DNA from: Clostridiaceae bacterium
Lineage (GTDB): Bacteria > Bacillota > Clostridia > Oscillospirales > Acutalibacteraceae
NCBI GenBank assembly: GCA_016303035.1
Contig: JAEDML010000079.1
Location: 1-6,017, forward strand
Length of the DNA: 6,017 nucleotides
Direction of reading: 5' to 3'
In this document: piece after piece, positions 1 through 6,017 of the stretch
Layout of the letters: each line of letters opens with the position of its first letter
Numbering within the stretch: the first letter of the stretch is position 1
Position numbers and translations under genes: made by a program
The notes under the pieces: model-generated
The model's database searches: none
What the model was told of the DNA's origin: nothing
The model's input: the letters and a program-made list of their open reading frames with translations, nothing else

Positions 1-1808
1 ATACCCGAAACCTTTAGTGTAATTCCGTTATCGTACAAATACCTGAGTCCTGCGTTGGTATCCCTCAGGTCGGTGTAAAGTCCCGTAGCCTCGTCCTTTT
101 TATAGCAGTCGGAATTAAGCACGGTGCGGAATTCCATATTGCATATATCTTCATATGACCATTTTTTTGTATCGGCTTTAAGCTCGGTTTTGTTTATTGC
201 GGCGCTGACTATCGCGTCTATATCCTCTTTGGATTTAAGACCGAGCGCGTAAAGCGTCATATCGTCAAGCTCGTTGTTTTCGTCAAGCACTAAAACTATT
301 TGGTTGTAATCTGTCGGCCAGGAGCCGTAAACCAAATCATACTGCTTTTCAAGCAACGGGTTTATAAGTTTTCCGTTATTCCCGGGCAGCATTTCCTGCC
401 ACAGTACCATAGAACCGCCCATAGGCGATATTGACGACATAATACTTGAACCGCTCATAAGCCCCGAGGATTCTCCCATTCCCATAAGGGTGGATAAATC
501 AAGGCCGAGATTTTCAAGCAGTATTTCCTGCATAAGCTCCTGCGCGTCTGAGCGGATAATTGTGCCGTCGACATTTTCGGTGTAAACCAGCATATCAAAG
601 TTATATGTATACTGTACGCCGCTTACTGAATCGGAAAGCTTTGTTTCGCCGTTTTTGTCATCAAGCTCTTTTTCAATATAGCTTTTGAAGGATTTAAGGT
701 CATTTTGTGTCGTCTCGGTGCTGTTCAGCGCGTTGACCATATCGTATACCATTGATTTTTGGTATACTGCGTCCCTTTCGTGCTTGTCGGACGATTTCGC
801 GGCGCTTATAAAGGTTTCCATTAGCGAGCTTAGGTCCATACTTTGCGCTTCAAGGGTAAGCGGATAGGATGAAAGCGTATCCTCCTGAACGGTGTCAATG
901 TAAGAAGTCATACCCTGCGAAACGGACAGTATAAGCGCTATTCCTATTATTCCTATACTTCCTGCAAAGGAGGTAAGCGCCGTGCGTCCTTTTTTGGTAA
1001 ACAGGTTTTTAAGTGAAAGGCTGAATGATGTAGAAAGCGACATTGAAGGCTTTTTTTCACGCTTTTTTGCCGATTTTGAAAGCATTTGCTTTTCTTTACA
1101 GTCTCTTATAAATCCATCTGCCTCTTCCTTAGAAAGGGGAGCGGAGTCTCCGGTGATTTGACCGTCCAGCACGCGGATAATGCGCGTCGAATATTTTTCG
1201 GCAAGCTCAGGATTGTGGGTTACCATAATAATAAGCCGATCTTTGGAAATTTCTTTCAGTATTTCCATAACCTGCACGCTGGTTTCTGTATCAAGCGCGC
1301 CGGTGGGCTCGTCTGCAAGAATAATATCGGGATTATTTACAATGGCTCTGGCAATAGCTACCCTCTGCATCTGCCCGCCCGACATTTCACCCGGCTTTTT
1401 ATTAAGCTGAGAGCCTAAGCCTACCTGCTCCAAAGCATTTTTCGCCCTTTGTCTGCGTTCGTTTTTTGATACGCCCGAAAGCGTTAAAGCAAGCTCTACA
1501 TTCTGCAGTACTGTCTGGTGGGGAATAAGGTTATAGCTTTGGAAAACGAAGCCTACCGAATGGTTGCGGTAGGCGTCCCAATCCCGGTCGGAAAAATCCT
1601 TCGTTGATTTTCCGTTGATTATAAGATCGCCGTCGGTGTACTGGTCAAGTCCGCCTATTATGTTAAGCATTGTGGTTTTGCCGCAGCCTGACGGGCCTAA
1701 AACCGAAACAAATTCTGATTTGCGAAATTGAAGGTCAATACCCCTAAGGGCGTGAACGGTATCGTCGCCTGCCGGATAATCCTTTTTTATATTTTTAAGC
1801 TCCAACAT
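1..1808 (-). CDS. ABC transporter, fused ATP-binding and FtsX/MacB-type permease protein (partial, C-terminus outside window)
   Basis: The visible part starts at ATG 1808 (MLELKNIKKDYPAG) and reads open to the left edge: 602 residues with no stop. A GAAAGGA ribosome binding site lies 11 nt upstream (1820-1826). Residues 1 to about 220 are a complete ABC ATPase of the MacB/LolD class: Walker A GPSGCGKT at 38-45, Q-loop Gln90 (VFQSYN), signature SGGQ at 143-146, Walker B ILADEP with Asp166-Glu167, and H-loop His198 (VTHN). A basic linker (about 225-265) leads to one hydrophobic helix at about 275-297, then a long presumably extracytoplasmic domain to the window edge. In this Firmicute family further helices of the FtsX fold follow near the C-terminus; they are missing here only because the window ends. 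Such transporters export or extract peptides, lipids or drugs, or work mechanically on the envelope; the substrate cannot be told. No sensor kinase or regulator gene is visible next to it. A 110-nt gap separates it from the lipase gene, so it may have its own promoter. Confidence 0.9.
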   Translation of the reverse strand, partial: MLELKNIKKDYPAGDDTVHALRGIDLQFRKSEFVSVLGPSGCGKTTMLNIIGGLDQYTDGDLIINGKSTKDFSDRDWDAYRNHSVGFVFQSYNLIPHQTVLQNVELALTLSGVSKNERRQRAKNALEQVGLGSQLNKKPGEMSGGQMQRVAIARAIVNNPDIILADEPTGALDTETSVQVMEILKEISKDRLIIMVTHNPELAEKYSTRIIRVLDGQITGDSAPLSKEEADGFIRDCKEKQMLSKSAKKREKKPSMSLSTSFSLSLKNLFTKKGRTALTSFAGSIGIIGIALILSVSQGMTSYIDTVQEDTLSSYPLTLEAQSMDLSSLMETFISAAKSSDKHERDAVYQKSMVYDMVNALNSTETTQNDLKSFKSYIEKELDDKNGETKLSDSVSGVQYTYNFDMLVYTENVDGTIIRSDAQELMQEILLENLGLDLSTLMGMGESSGLMSGSSIMSSISPMGGSMVLWQEMLPGNNGKLINPLLEKQYDLVYGSWPTDYNQIVLVLDENNELDDMTLYALGLKSKEDIDAIVSAAINKTELKADTKKWSYEDICNMEFRTVLNSDCYKKDEATGLYTDLRDTNAGLRYLYDNGITLKVSG

Positions 1809-1918
1809 ATTTTGTAAAGTCCTTTCGCCAGAATTCCGATACCTTAAAATAACATAAATTTCTTAAAATAAAGAAAATAAAATAAGAATAAAATGTTAAA
1901 TAAATCCAGAGTTTTTCC
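1809..1918 (-). promoter_or_regulatory. AT-rich spacer upstream of the ABC transporter gene, with a 10-bp direct repeat
   Basis: This spacer of 110 nt is very AT-rich. It holds the transporter ribosome binding site (1820-1826) and two identical copies of CTTAAAATAA (1843-1852 and 1862-1871; TTATTTTAAG on the coding strand), with starts 19 bp apart. I see no convincing -35/-10 pair: a TTAACA-like box is followed only by weak T-rich hexamers. I also see no GC-rich hairpin with a T-run after the lipase stop. A promoter here is plausible from the gap and base composition, but read-through from the lipase operon is equally possible. Confidence 0.3.
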
Positions 1919-2839
1919 CTAACGGTTTATAAATTCAAGAATATCCTTTGTAACCTCGTCGCGGCAGGTATCGTTATGAATCTCATGTCGGCAGTCCTTA
2001 TAAAGCTTAAGTGTCACATCGTCAAGTCCTGCCGATTTAAGCTTTTTATAAACCCTTGTTACACCCTTGCCGTAACCGCCGACGGGATCGTCACTGCCCG
2101 AAATAATCAGAACGGGCAGATCTTTTCGCATATTAAAGAACCATTTTCTGCGGTTGCAAACACTGTTTAATTTTACGAGGTCATGCATTGCGGAAACAGT
2201 AAAGGAAAAGGTACAGTATTTATCTGCCTCGTATTTTGCTATAACATCGCGGTCTTTGGTTATCCAGTCATATTTTGAAATATGCTCGAATTTTTTGTTA
2301 TAGGTGCCGAATGCAATATTATTTACCGCCTTTGAAATGTATTTTTCGCCGCGCAGAGCCTTTATTATATCGGTAAGAATTAGACCGAAGCCAGCCGCGG
2401 GATTAGGTCCGCCCGTGCCGCAGATGATAATTCGGTCATAATTGTCACCGTATTTTTCGGCGGCTGTACGCACTATAAACGAGCCCATTGAATGACCCAT
2501 TACAATCATTCTTTTATCGGGATAAAGCGACCTTACTTCCCTTTCAAAGGCGTTTGTATCGTCTGCAAGGTATTTCCAACCGTCTCTTTGCGCTATGAAT
2601 CCCAGCTCCGAATCGTCCCTTGCGGTGCGGCCGTGACCGAGATTATCGTACCCAAAGCAGACAAAGCCGTTATTTGCAATATCCGACATAAGCCGGTCAT
2701 ATCTTCCTATATATTCCGTCATACCGTGCACAAGGTGAAAAATACCCTTAATTTCACCGTCGGGCACATATATTACACCCGAAAGGGTGTGTATACCGTC
2801 GGTGCTTTTAACCTTCATTTCTCGTTTTGTAAAAGACAT
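1919..2839 (-). CDS. alpha/beta hydrolase, monoacylglycerol lipase / lysophospholipase-like (PldB group)
   Basis: This is a complete 306-residue alpha/beta hydrolase of the Hydrolase_4 (serine aminopeptidase S33 / PldB, COG2267) type, normal in length. The nucleophile elbow is GHSMG at 115-119 with Ser117. The HGM at 38-40 fits the oxyanion-hole loop. The acid is probably Asp251 in SGSDDPVG, and the base is His285 in CRHEIHND, so the triad is intact. The motif order matches monoacylglycerol lipases, which release glycerol and a fatty acid; lysophospholipase or another carboxylester activity is possible. There is no signal peptide or membrane helix, so it should act in the cytoplasm. The start is ATG 2839: AGGAG at 2851-2855 lies 11 nt upstream inside the last glpK codons, and no other in-frame start lies between. 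Only 4 nt separate the glpK stop from this start, implying co-transcription and probable translational coupling. The exact substrate is inferred from the family and the glpK neighbour. Confidence 0.88.
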   Translation of the reverse strand: MSFTKREMKVKSTDGIHTLSGVIYVPDGEIKGIFHLVHGMTEYIGRYDRLMSDIANNGFVCFGYDNLGHGRTARDDSELGFIAQRDGWKYLADDTNAFEREVRSLYPDKRMIVMGHSMGSFIVRTAAEKYGDNYDRIIICGTGGPNPAAGFGLILTDIIKALRGEKYISKAVNNIAFGTYNKKFEHISKYDWITKDRDVIAKYEADKYCTFSFTVSAMHDLVKLNSVCNRRKWFFNMRKDLPVLIISGSDDPVGGYGKGVTRVYKKLKSAGLDDVTLKLYKDCRHEIHNDTCRDEVTKDILEFINR

Positions 2840-2843
2840 AAAT

Positions 2844-4334
2844 TCATCTGCTCCTAAAATATTTTGCGCTGCCTACCGCCGCGTCCCAGCCTTGCTTTAA
2901 TATTTTTCGGTCCTCATCTTTAAGGGACGGGGAATATGTTTTCTGTCCGTTTGAAAGGCAGGATAATTCTTTTTTATCCCTCCAAAAGCCTACGGCAAGC
3001 CCTGCAAGAAACGCAGCCCCCAAGGCGGTCGCTTCACCGCTGTCGGGGCGGATAACCTCTATACCTGAAATATCCGACTGAAACTGCATTAAAAATCCGT
3101 TAGCCGAGGCGCCTCCGTCCGCCTTTACCGATTTTACCTCTATTCCGGTATCGCTGCACATAGCTTTTATTAGGTCGTCGGTCTGATAGGCTATGGATTC
3201 AAGAGCCGCGCGCACAATATGGTATTTGTTACTGCCGCGGGTAAGACCGCAGACGGTTCCGCGCGCATACATATCCCAGTACGGCGCTCCAAGTCCTGCA
3301 AAGGCGGGGACTATGTAAACTCCGCCGCTGTCCGGCACCGTATTTGCAAAATTCTCGCTTTCGGCGGAATTGCTTATAAGACCGAGCTCGTCTCGCACCC
3401 ACTGTATAACGGCGCCGCCGACAAATACACTGCCTTCAAGCGCGTAGGCAATATCTTCGTCGGAAGCGACCGCGGCAATGGTTGTAAGCAGACCGCTTTG
3501 GCTTTTAAAGGCGGTTTTTCCGGTGTTCATAAGCAAAAAACAACCGGTTCCGTATGTGTTTTTAATATCGCCTATATTAAAGCATTTTTGTCCGAAAAGC
3601 GCCGCCTGCTGGTCGCCGGCAATGCCCGAAATCGGAATATCCTTTCCGAGTATGTTTACCGTACCGTAAATCTCACTGCTCGATTTTACTTCCGGCAGCA
3701 TCGACTCGGGAATATCGAGCCTTTCAAGCAGGCGTTTATCCCAGCAAAGCTTATGTATGTCGAAAAGCATAGTGCGCGAGGCGTTGGTATAATCGGTAAT
3801 ATGTATCCTGCCGCCCGAAAGCTTCCAAATAATCCAACTGTCCACCGTGCCGAAAAGCAGCTCGCCCTTTTCGGCCTTTTGCCTTGCGCCGTCCACATTG
3901 TCAAGTATCCATTTAAGCTTTGTAGCGCTGAAATACGCGTCAATTTTAAGCCCCGTGGTTTCGGAAATATATTCTTCAAGTCCGTCTGCCTTTAATTCTT
4001 CGCATATATCCGCGGTTCTGCGGCACTGCCATACAATAGCGTTGTATATGGGTTTTCCGGTGTATTTATCCCAAACTACCGTGGTCTCTCTCTGATTTGT
4101 AATTCCTACGGCGGCAATTTCTTCGGGAAGCGCGTCTGCTTTGGCAATTGCCTCTGTCAGAGCGGAATACTGGCTTGAGTATATTTCCAACGGGTCGTGT
4201 TCTACAAAGCCGGGCTTCGGGTAAAGCTGTGTAAATTCATGCTGTGCGGACGCCGCGATTTTGCCTTCACGGTCAAAAAGTATAGCGCGTGCGCTGGTGG
4301 TTCCTTCATCAAGTGCAAGTATGTATTTTTTCAT
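2844..4334 (-). CDS. glpK: glycerol kinase
   Basis: This is a complete 496-residue FGGY-family kinase, the usual length for GlpK. It phosphorylates glycerol with ATP to sn-glycerol-3-phosphate in the cytoplasm. Visible marks: the N-terminal phosphate-binding stretch ALDEGTTSARA (7-17), the glycerol-site NQRETT (80-85, Arg82-Glu83), Tyr134 in AYFSATKLKWILDN (first FGGY signature region), the catalytic-base Asp241 in AGDQQAALFGQ, GTGCF (262-266), second FGGY signature CGLTRGSNKYHIVRAALES (362-380), and the ATP-site DGGAS (406-410). The start ATG 4334 follows AAAAGGA (4345-4351) by 10 nt. The loop before Asp241 (SEIYGTVNILGKDIPISG) lacks the PTS-phosphorylated histidine of Bacillus/Enterococcus GlpK and the GGTR fructose-bisphosphate loop of E. 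coli GlpK. The stop overlaps the leader of the downstream lipase gene, whose ribosome binding site lies in the final Arg-Ser codons. No glpF or glpD gene is in the window. Confidence 0.97.
   Translation of the reverse strand: MKKYILALDEGTTSARAILFDREGKIAASAQHEFTQLYPKPGFVEHDPLEIYSSQYSALTEAIAKADALPEEIAAVGITNQRETTVVWDKYTGKPIYNAIVWQCRRTADICEELKADGLEEYISETTGLKIDAYFSATKLKWILDNVDGARQKAEKGELLFGTVDSWIIWKLSGGRIHITDYTNASRTMLFDIHKLCWDKRLLERLDIPESMLPEVKSSSEIYGTVNILGKDIPISGIAGDQQAALFGQKCFNIGDIKNTYGTGCFLLMNTGKTAFKSQSGLLTTIAAVASDEDIAYALEGSVFVGGAVIQWVRDELGLISNSAESENFANTVPDSGGVYIVPAFAGLGAPYWDMYARGTVCGLTRGSNKYHIVRAALESIAYQTDDLIKAMCSDTGIEVKSVKADGGASANGFLMQFQSDISGIEVIRPDSGEATALGAAFLAGLAVGFWRDKKELSCLSNGQKTYSPSLKDEDRKILKQGWDAAVGSAKYFRSR
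2851..2855 (-). promoter_or_regulatory. ribosome binding site of the lipase gene, embedded in the end of glpK
   Basis: The coding strand reads AGGAG at 2855-2851, formed by the codons AGG AGC (Arg-Ser) just before the glpK codon AGA and stop TGA. It lies 11 nt before the lipase ATG. Ribosomes finishing glpK therefore clear or occupy the site for the next gene, the usual layout for translational coupling. Confidence 0.7.
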
Positions 4335-4344
4335 AAATTTACCG

Positions 4345-4351
4345 TCCTTTT
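4345..4351 (-). promoter_or_regulatory. ribosome binding site of glpK, partly inside a possible stem
   Basis: AAAAGGA on the coding strand lies 10 nt before the glpK ATG. Its last GA belongs to GACGG (4342-4346), which is complementary to CCGTC at 4357-4361. A 5-bp stem with a 10-nt loop would hold most of the site in the loop and its end in the stem. Confidence 0.6.
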
Positions 4352-4357
4352 AGACAG

Positions 4358-4391
4358 ACGGGAGCTAAAACGAAATTTGTTCAGCTCCCGT
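4358..4391 (-). promoter_or_regulatory. strong stem-loop between alr and glpK (attenuator, processing site or weak terminator)
   Basis: Two perfect 9-nt arms, ACGGGAGCT (4358-4366) and AGCTCCCGT (4383-4391), flank 16 nt. On the transcribed strand the stem can extend by GAAC/GTTT (one G-U pair) past a single bulged U, leaving a 7-nt loop AAATTTC. It starts 10 nt after the alr stop and ends 6 nt before the glpK ribosome binding site. The sequence after it (CTGTCTAAAAGG) has no U-tract, so it is not a standard intrinsic terminator. It could be a partial terminator, an mRNA-stabilising or processing hairpin, or half of a switch with the competing stem at 4342-4361. Confidence 0.6.
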
Positions 4392-4401
4392 AATCACAGT
4401 C

Positions 4402-5535
4402 TTATTTCTTTTTTATTATTATTCTCGGCACTCTCGGCGATATGCCGCATACTATCTCGTAGTTTATTGTGCCGCAAAGCAGTGCCAGTTCCTCTACCGG
4501 CAGCTCCTTGCCGAACAGAATAACCTCGTCACCCTGCTTTACGCCGTCAATATCGCTGATATCTACCGACATCTGATCCATACAGATTCTGCCTATAATT
4601 TTTGCGCGTCTGCCGTTTATAAGCACATAACCCTTGTTTGAAAGCGTTCTCGGATAACCGTCTGCATAGCCTGCCGTTACGGTAGCAACGCGCATCGGTT
4701 TTTCGGCTTTAAAGGTGCGGCCGTAGTTTACCGTATCGCCCGGCTTGATTTCCTTGACCATCGAAACGACCGACTTTACCGTCATAACAGGAATAAAATC
4801 TTCGGGGAGCTTAAGCTCGGGCGACGGAGTAAGTCCGTAAAGTATTATTCCTGGGCGGCAAAACTCCAAATGCTTTTCTTTGTCAAGGCAAAACGCCGCA
4901 GAGTTACAGCAATGGCATACACGCGGCTTTATTCCTGCGGCTTTAAAACGCTCTATTCCTTGTAAGAAGCGGCTGTACTGTTCATCGGTAAAGCCGTCTT
5001 CATTCGAAGCAGAGCGATCGGATTCCGCAAAGTGGGTAAAAATACCGTCAAATTTAAAGCCGGGAAGCGTAGCCGCCGCTATCGCGTCATTTATTCCCGA
5101 AAGGGAATCGTCACGGCAGTCAAAGCCGATTCTTCCCATTCCGGTATCAAGCTTTATATGAATTTTTACGGTAACGCCGTCCGCCGTTGCTTTGTCGGAT
5201 AAATCCTTTGCATATTCGGGCGAATAAACGCTTTGGGTAATATCGTTAAGATAAAGCTGAGCCGCCATACTTACAGGGGTATACCCCAAAATAAGTATCG
5301 GCTTTGTTATGCCGCAGCCTCGGAGGGTTATCGCCTCCTCGATATTGGAAACGGCGAATGCAGAAGCGCCGTTCTCTTCAAGAACTGGGGCGATATTCCT
5401 TGCGGAGTGACCGTATGCGTCGGCTTTTACAACCGCCATAAGACGCGCGCTTCCCGCTTCGTCCTTTATTATGCGAAAATTATGTATCAGCGCGTCAATA
5501 TCAATCTCCGCCCAGGTTCTGTGTAAAAATTCCAT
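4402..5535 (-). CDS. alr: alanine racemase
   Basis: This is a complete 377-residue fold-type III PLP enzyme, typical in length, which interconverts L- and D-alanine for peptidoglycan (and for D-alanylation where present) in the cytoplasm. The PLP-binding lysine is Lys37 in MAVVKADAYGHS. KLDTGMGRIG (128-137) carries Lys128, matching the carbamylated lysine of the Geobacillus enzyme, and Arg135. The second catalytic base is Tyr271 in NYGRTF, and the active-site GYADGYPR (289-296) and RICMDQ (316-321) are present. The N-terminal barrel and C-terminal beta domain are both whole, ending in ISPRVPR and a basic tail. The start ATG 5535 follows AAGGTGG (5543-5549) with 7 nt spacing. It lies 26 nt after the small membrane protein gene and 67 nt before glpK, all in one direction. 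It may be the housekeeping or the catabolic racemase; nothing here decides that. Confidence 0.97.
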   Translation of the reverse strand: MEFLHRTWAEIDIDALIHNFRIIKDEAGSARLMAVVKADAYGHSARNIAPVLEENGASAFAVSNIEEAITLRGCGITKPILILGYTPVSMAAQLYLNDITQSVYSPEYAKDLSDKATADGVTVKIHIKLDTGMGRIGFDCRDDSLSGINDAIAAATLPGFKFDGIFTHFAESDRSASNEDGFTDEQYSRFLQGIERFKAAGIKPRVCHCCNSAAFCLDKEKHLEFCRPGIILYGLTPSPELKLPEDFIPVMTVKSVVSMVKEIKPGDTVNYGRTFKAEKPMRVATVTAGYADGYPRTLSNKGYVLINGRRAKIIGRICMDQMSVDISDIDGVKQGDEVILFGKELPVEELALLCGTINYEIVCGISPRVPRIIIKKK

Positions 5536-5561
5536 AGTGCTACCACCTTAAAACAAAAATC

Positions 5562-5954
5562 TTATACGCTTTTTTGCAAACGCTTTTTTACGCGGCTTGC
5601 AAAGGGAATACAGACAAGGCTTAAAAGCATCCATAAAAATGAGTAGAGCGGACAAATCTGACCGCCTATGTTAAGGGGCATTTTGCTGTAATCCCAGACA
5701 TTTTTCTTTAAAATTATGTTGAACACAATGCCGAAAACAAATTCTACGGCGGTTACTGCGGCGCTTCCTGCAATACCCTTTACCAAAAGACTTGCTTTTT
5801 TAAGCTTTTCCGAAATAGAGCCGAAAATCATAAAGCATATTCCGCCGGCGCCCAGCATTGACCAATGTGTATATCCGCGCCAAAGTACCTCGATAAGTCC
5901 GTATCCGCAGGCGCCTATTGAAAACATCATAAACTGTAATTTACGCTTTTGCAT
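5562..5954 (-). CDS. small four-helix membrane protein, 'putative ABC transporter permease' (CmpB-type, PF06541-like)
   Basis: The product is 130 residues from ATG 5954 (MQKRKLQF). An in-frame GTG lies at 5963, but GGGTGAG (5959-5965) sits just before the ATG and overlaps that GTG, and nothing like a ribosome binding site precedes the GTG, so I chose the ATG. Four hydrophobic stretches are visible at about 8-25, 33-47, 56-81 and 101-119, with basic residues at both ends. Family marks are WRGYTHWSM followed by GGICF in the first half, VEFVFG with Glu71, WDYS at 87-90, and GGQICPLYSFLW. These resemble the short Firmicute membrane proteins labelled 'putative ABC transporter permease'. That label is historical; no ATPase partner is adjacent and the function is unknown. 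The gene ends 26 nt before alr and is probably in its operon. Confidence 0.82.
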   Translation of the reverse strand: MQKRKLQFMMFSIGACGYGLIEVLWRGYTHWSMLGAGGICFMIFGSISEKLKKASLLVKGIAGSAAVTAVEFVFGIVFNIILKKNVWDYSKMPLNIGGQICPLYSFLWMLLSLVCIPFASRVKKRLQKSV

Positions 5955-5956
5955 TT

Positions 5957-5984
5957 TTCTCACCCGTAATATTATGGGTGAAAA
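5957..5984. promoter_or_regulatory. 28-bp imperfect palindrome over the ribosome binding site of the small membrane protein gene
   Basis: CACCC (5961-5965) and GGGTG (5976-5980) flank TAATATTA; the two halves around centre 5970/5971 match at every position but one in the inner 20 bp. Outer T/A pairs extend the symmetry to 5957-5984 with one more mismatch. It could be a dyad operator for a dimeric repressor, or an RNA stem that hides the GGGTGAG ribosome binding site. I do not recognise it as the site of a known regulator. Confidence 0.45.
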
Positions 5985-5988
5985 GTTA

Positions 5989-6008
5989 TTTTGCTATACA
6001 AAGCAAAA
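5989..6008. other. short AT-rich stem-loop at the right edge
   Basis: TTTTGCT (5989-5995) and AGCAAAA (6002-6008) are perfect 7-bp arms around a 6-nt loop. No U-tract follows on the coding strand (TAACTTTT comes next), so termination of an upstream gene is possible but weakly supported. No gene end can be recognised in the remaining 6009-6017. Confidence 0.35.
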
Positions 6009-6017
6009 AGGCAGGAA

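Noticed and set aside
1086..1418. Plus-strand open frames opposite the ABC ATPase domain
   Set aside because: The minus strand here encodes the ABC signature, Walker B and H-loop; the plus-strand translations are shadows.
3686..3979. A 97-codon open frame on the minus strand inside glpK in another frame
   Set aside because: It is nested entirely in glpK, resembles no known protein, and has no reason to be a separate gene.
3219..3995. A 258-codon open frame on the plus strand opposite glpK
   Set aside because: It lies wholly antisense to a clear glycerol kinase with all its motifs, and its translation shows no recognisable domain. It is a by-product of glpK codon use.
4358..4391. A standard intrinsic terminator after alr
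   Set aside because: The stem is strong but no U-tract follows on either strand, so I list it only as a stem-loop of undecided role.
5233..5526. Plus-strand open frame opposite the N-terminal part of alr
   Set aside because: It is antisense to a well-supported alanine racemase and shows no domain of its own.
5955..5963. An upstream GTG start for the small membrane protein at 5963
   Set aside because: The GTG lies within the likely ribosome binding site GGGTGAG of the ATG at 5954 and has no such site of its own.
1..6017. CRISPR array, tRNA/rRNA genes, insertion sequence or phage signs
   Set aside because: I saw no spaced repeats, RNA gene signatures, transposase or integrase sequence or terminal inverted repeats; the region looks like ordinary chromosomal metabolism and transport genes.

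Overview
All recognisable genes in this window lie on the minus strand, so transcription runs from the right end to the left. The proteins look like those of a Firmicute, most likely an anaerobic gut-type Clostridium relative (Oscillospiraceae or Lachnospiraceae-like). The basis is the fused ATPase-permease transporter, the small CmpB-type membrane protein, AGG-rich Shine-Dalgarno sites, and AT-rich spacers between genes of moderate GC. This placement is inference; no rRNA or other taxonomic marker is present.

Layout in transcription order: (1) 5955-6017, a short non-coding lead with a 28-bp imperfect palindrome over the first ribosome binding site and a small stem-loop. (2) 5562-5954, a small four-helix membrane protein of the 'putative ABC transporter permease' (CmpB-type) family, function unknown. 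(3) 4402-5535, alanine racemase (alr), complete with all key residues. (4) 4335-4401, a spacer with a strong stem-loop and a competing stem near the glpK ribosome binding site. (5) 2844-4334, glycerol kinase (glpK), complete. (6) 1919-2839, an alpha/beta hydrolase of the monoacylglycerol lipase/lysophospholipase group, 4 nt after glpK, with its ribosome binding site inside the last glpK codons. (7) 1809-1918, an AT-rich spacer with a 10-bp direct repeat. (8) 1-1808, the N-terminal 602 residues of a MacB/LolCDE-like ABC transporter (ATPase, first membrane helix, part of the extracytoplasmic domain); the rest lies beyond the left edge.

Genes 2, 3, 4 and 5 are closely spaced and probably form one operon. 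The lipase and glycerol kinase make a short pathway: monoacylglycerol to glycerol plus fatty acid, then glycerol to glycerol-3-phosphate. Alanine racemase supplies D-alanine for peptidoglycan. Together they could feed envelope building (lipids, or glycerol-phosphate polymers with D-alanine), but that link is inferred from gene order only. I found no clearly novel system. The points most worth a second look are the lipase-glpK coupling, the missing known regulatory sites in GlpK, and the palindrome and stem-loop structures in the spacers.
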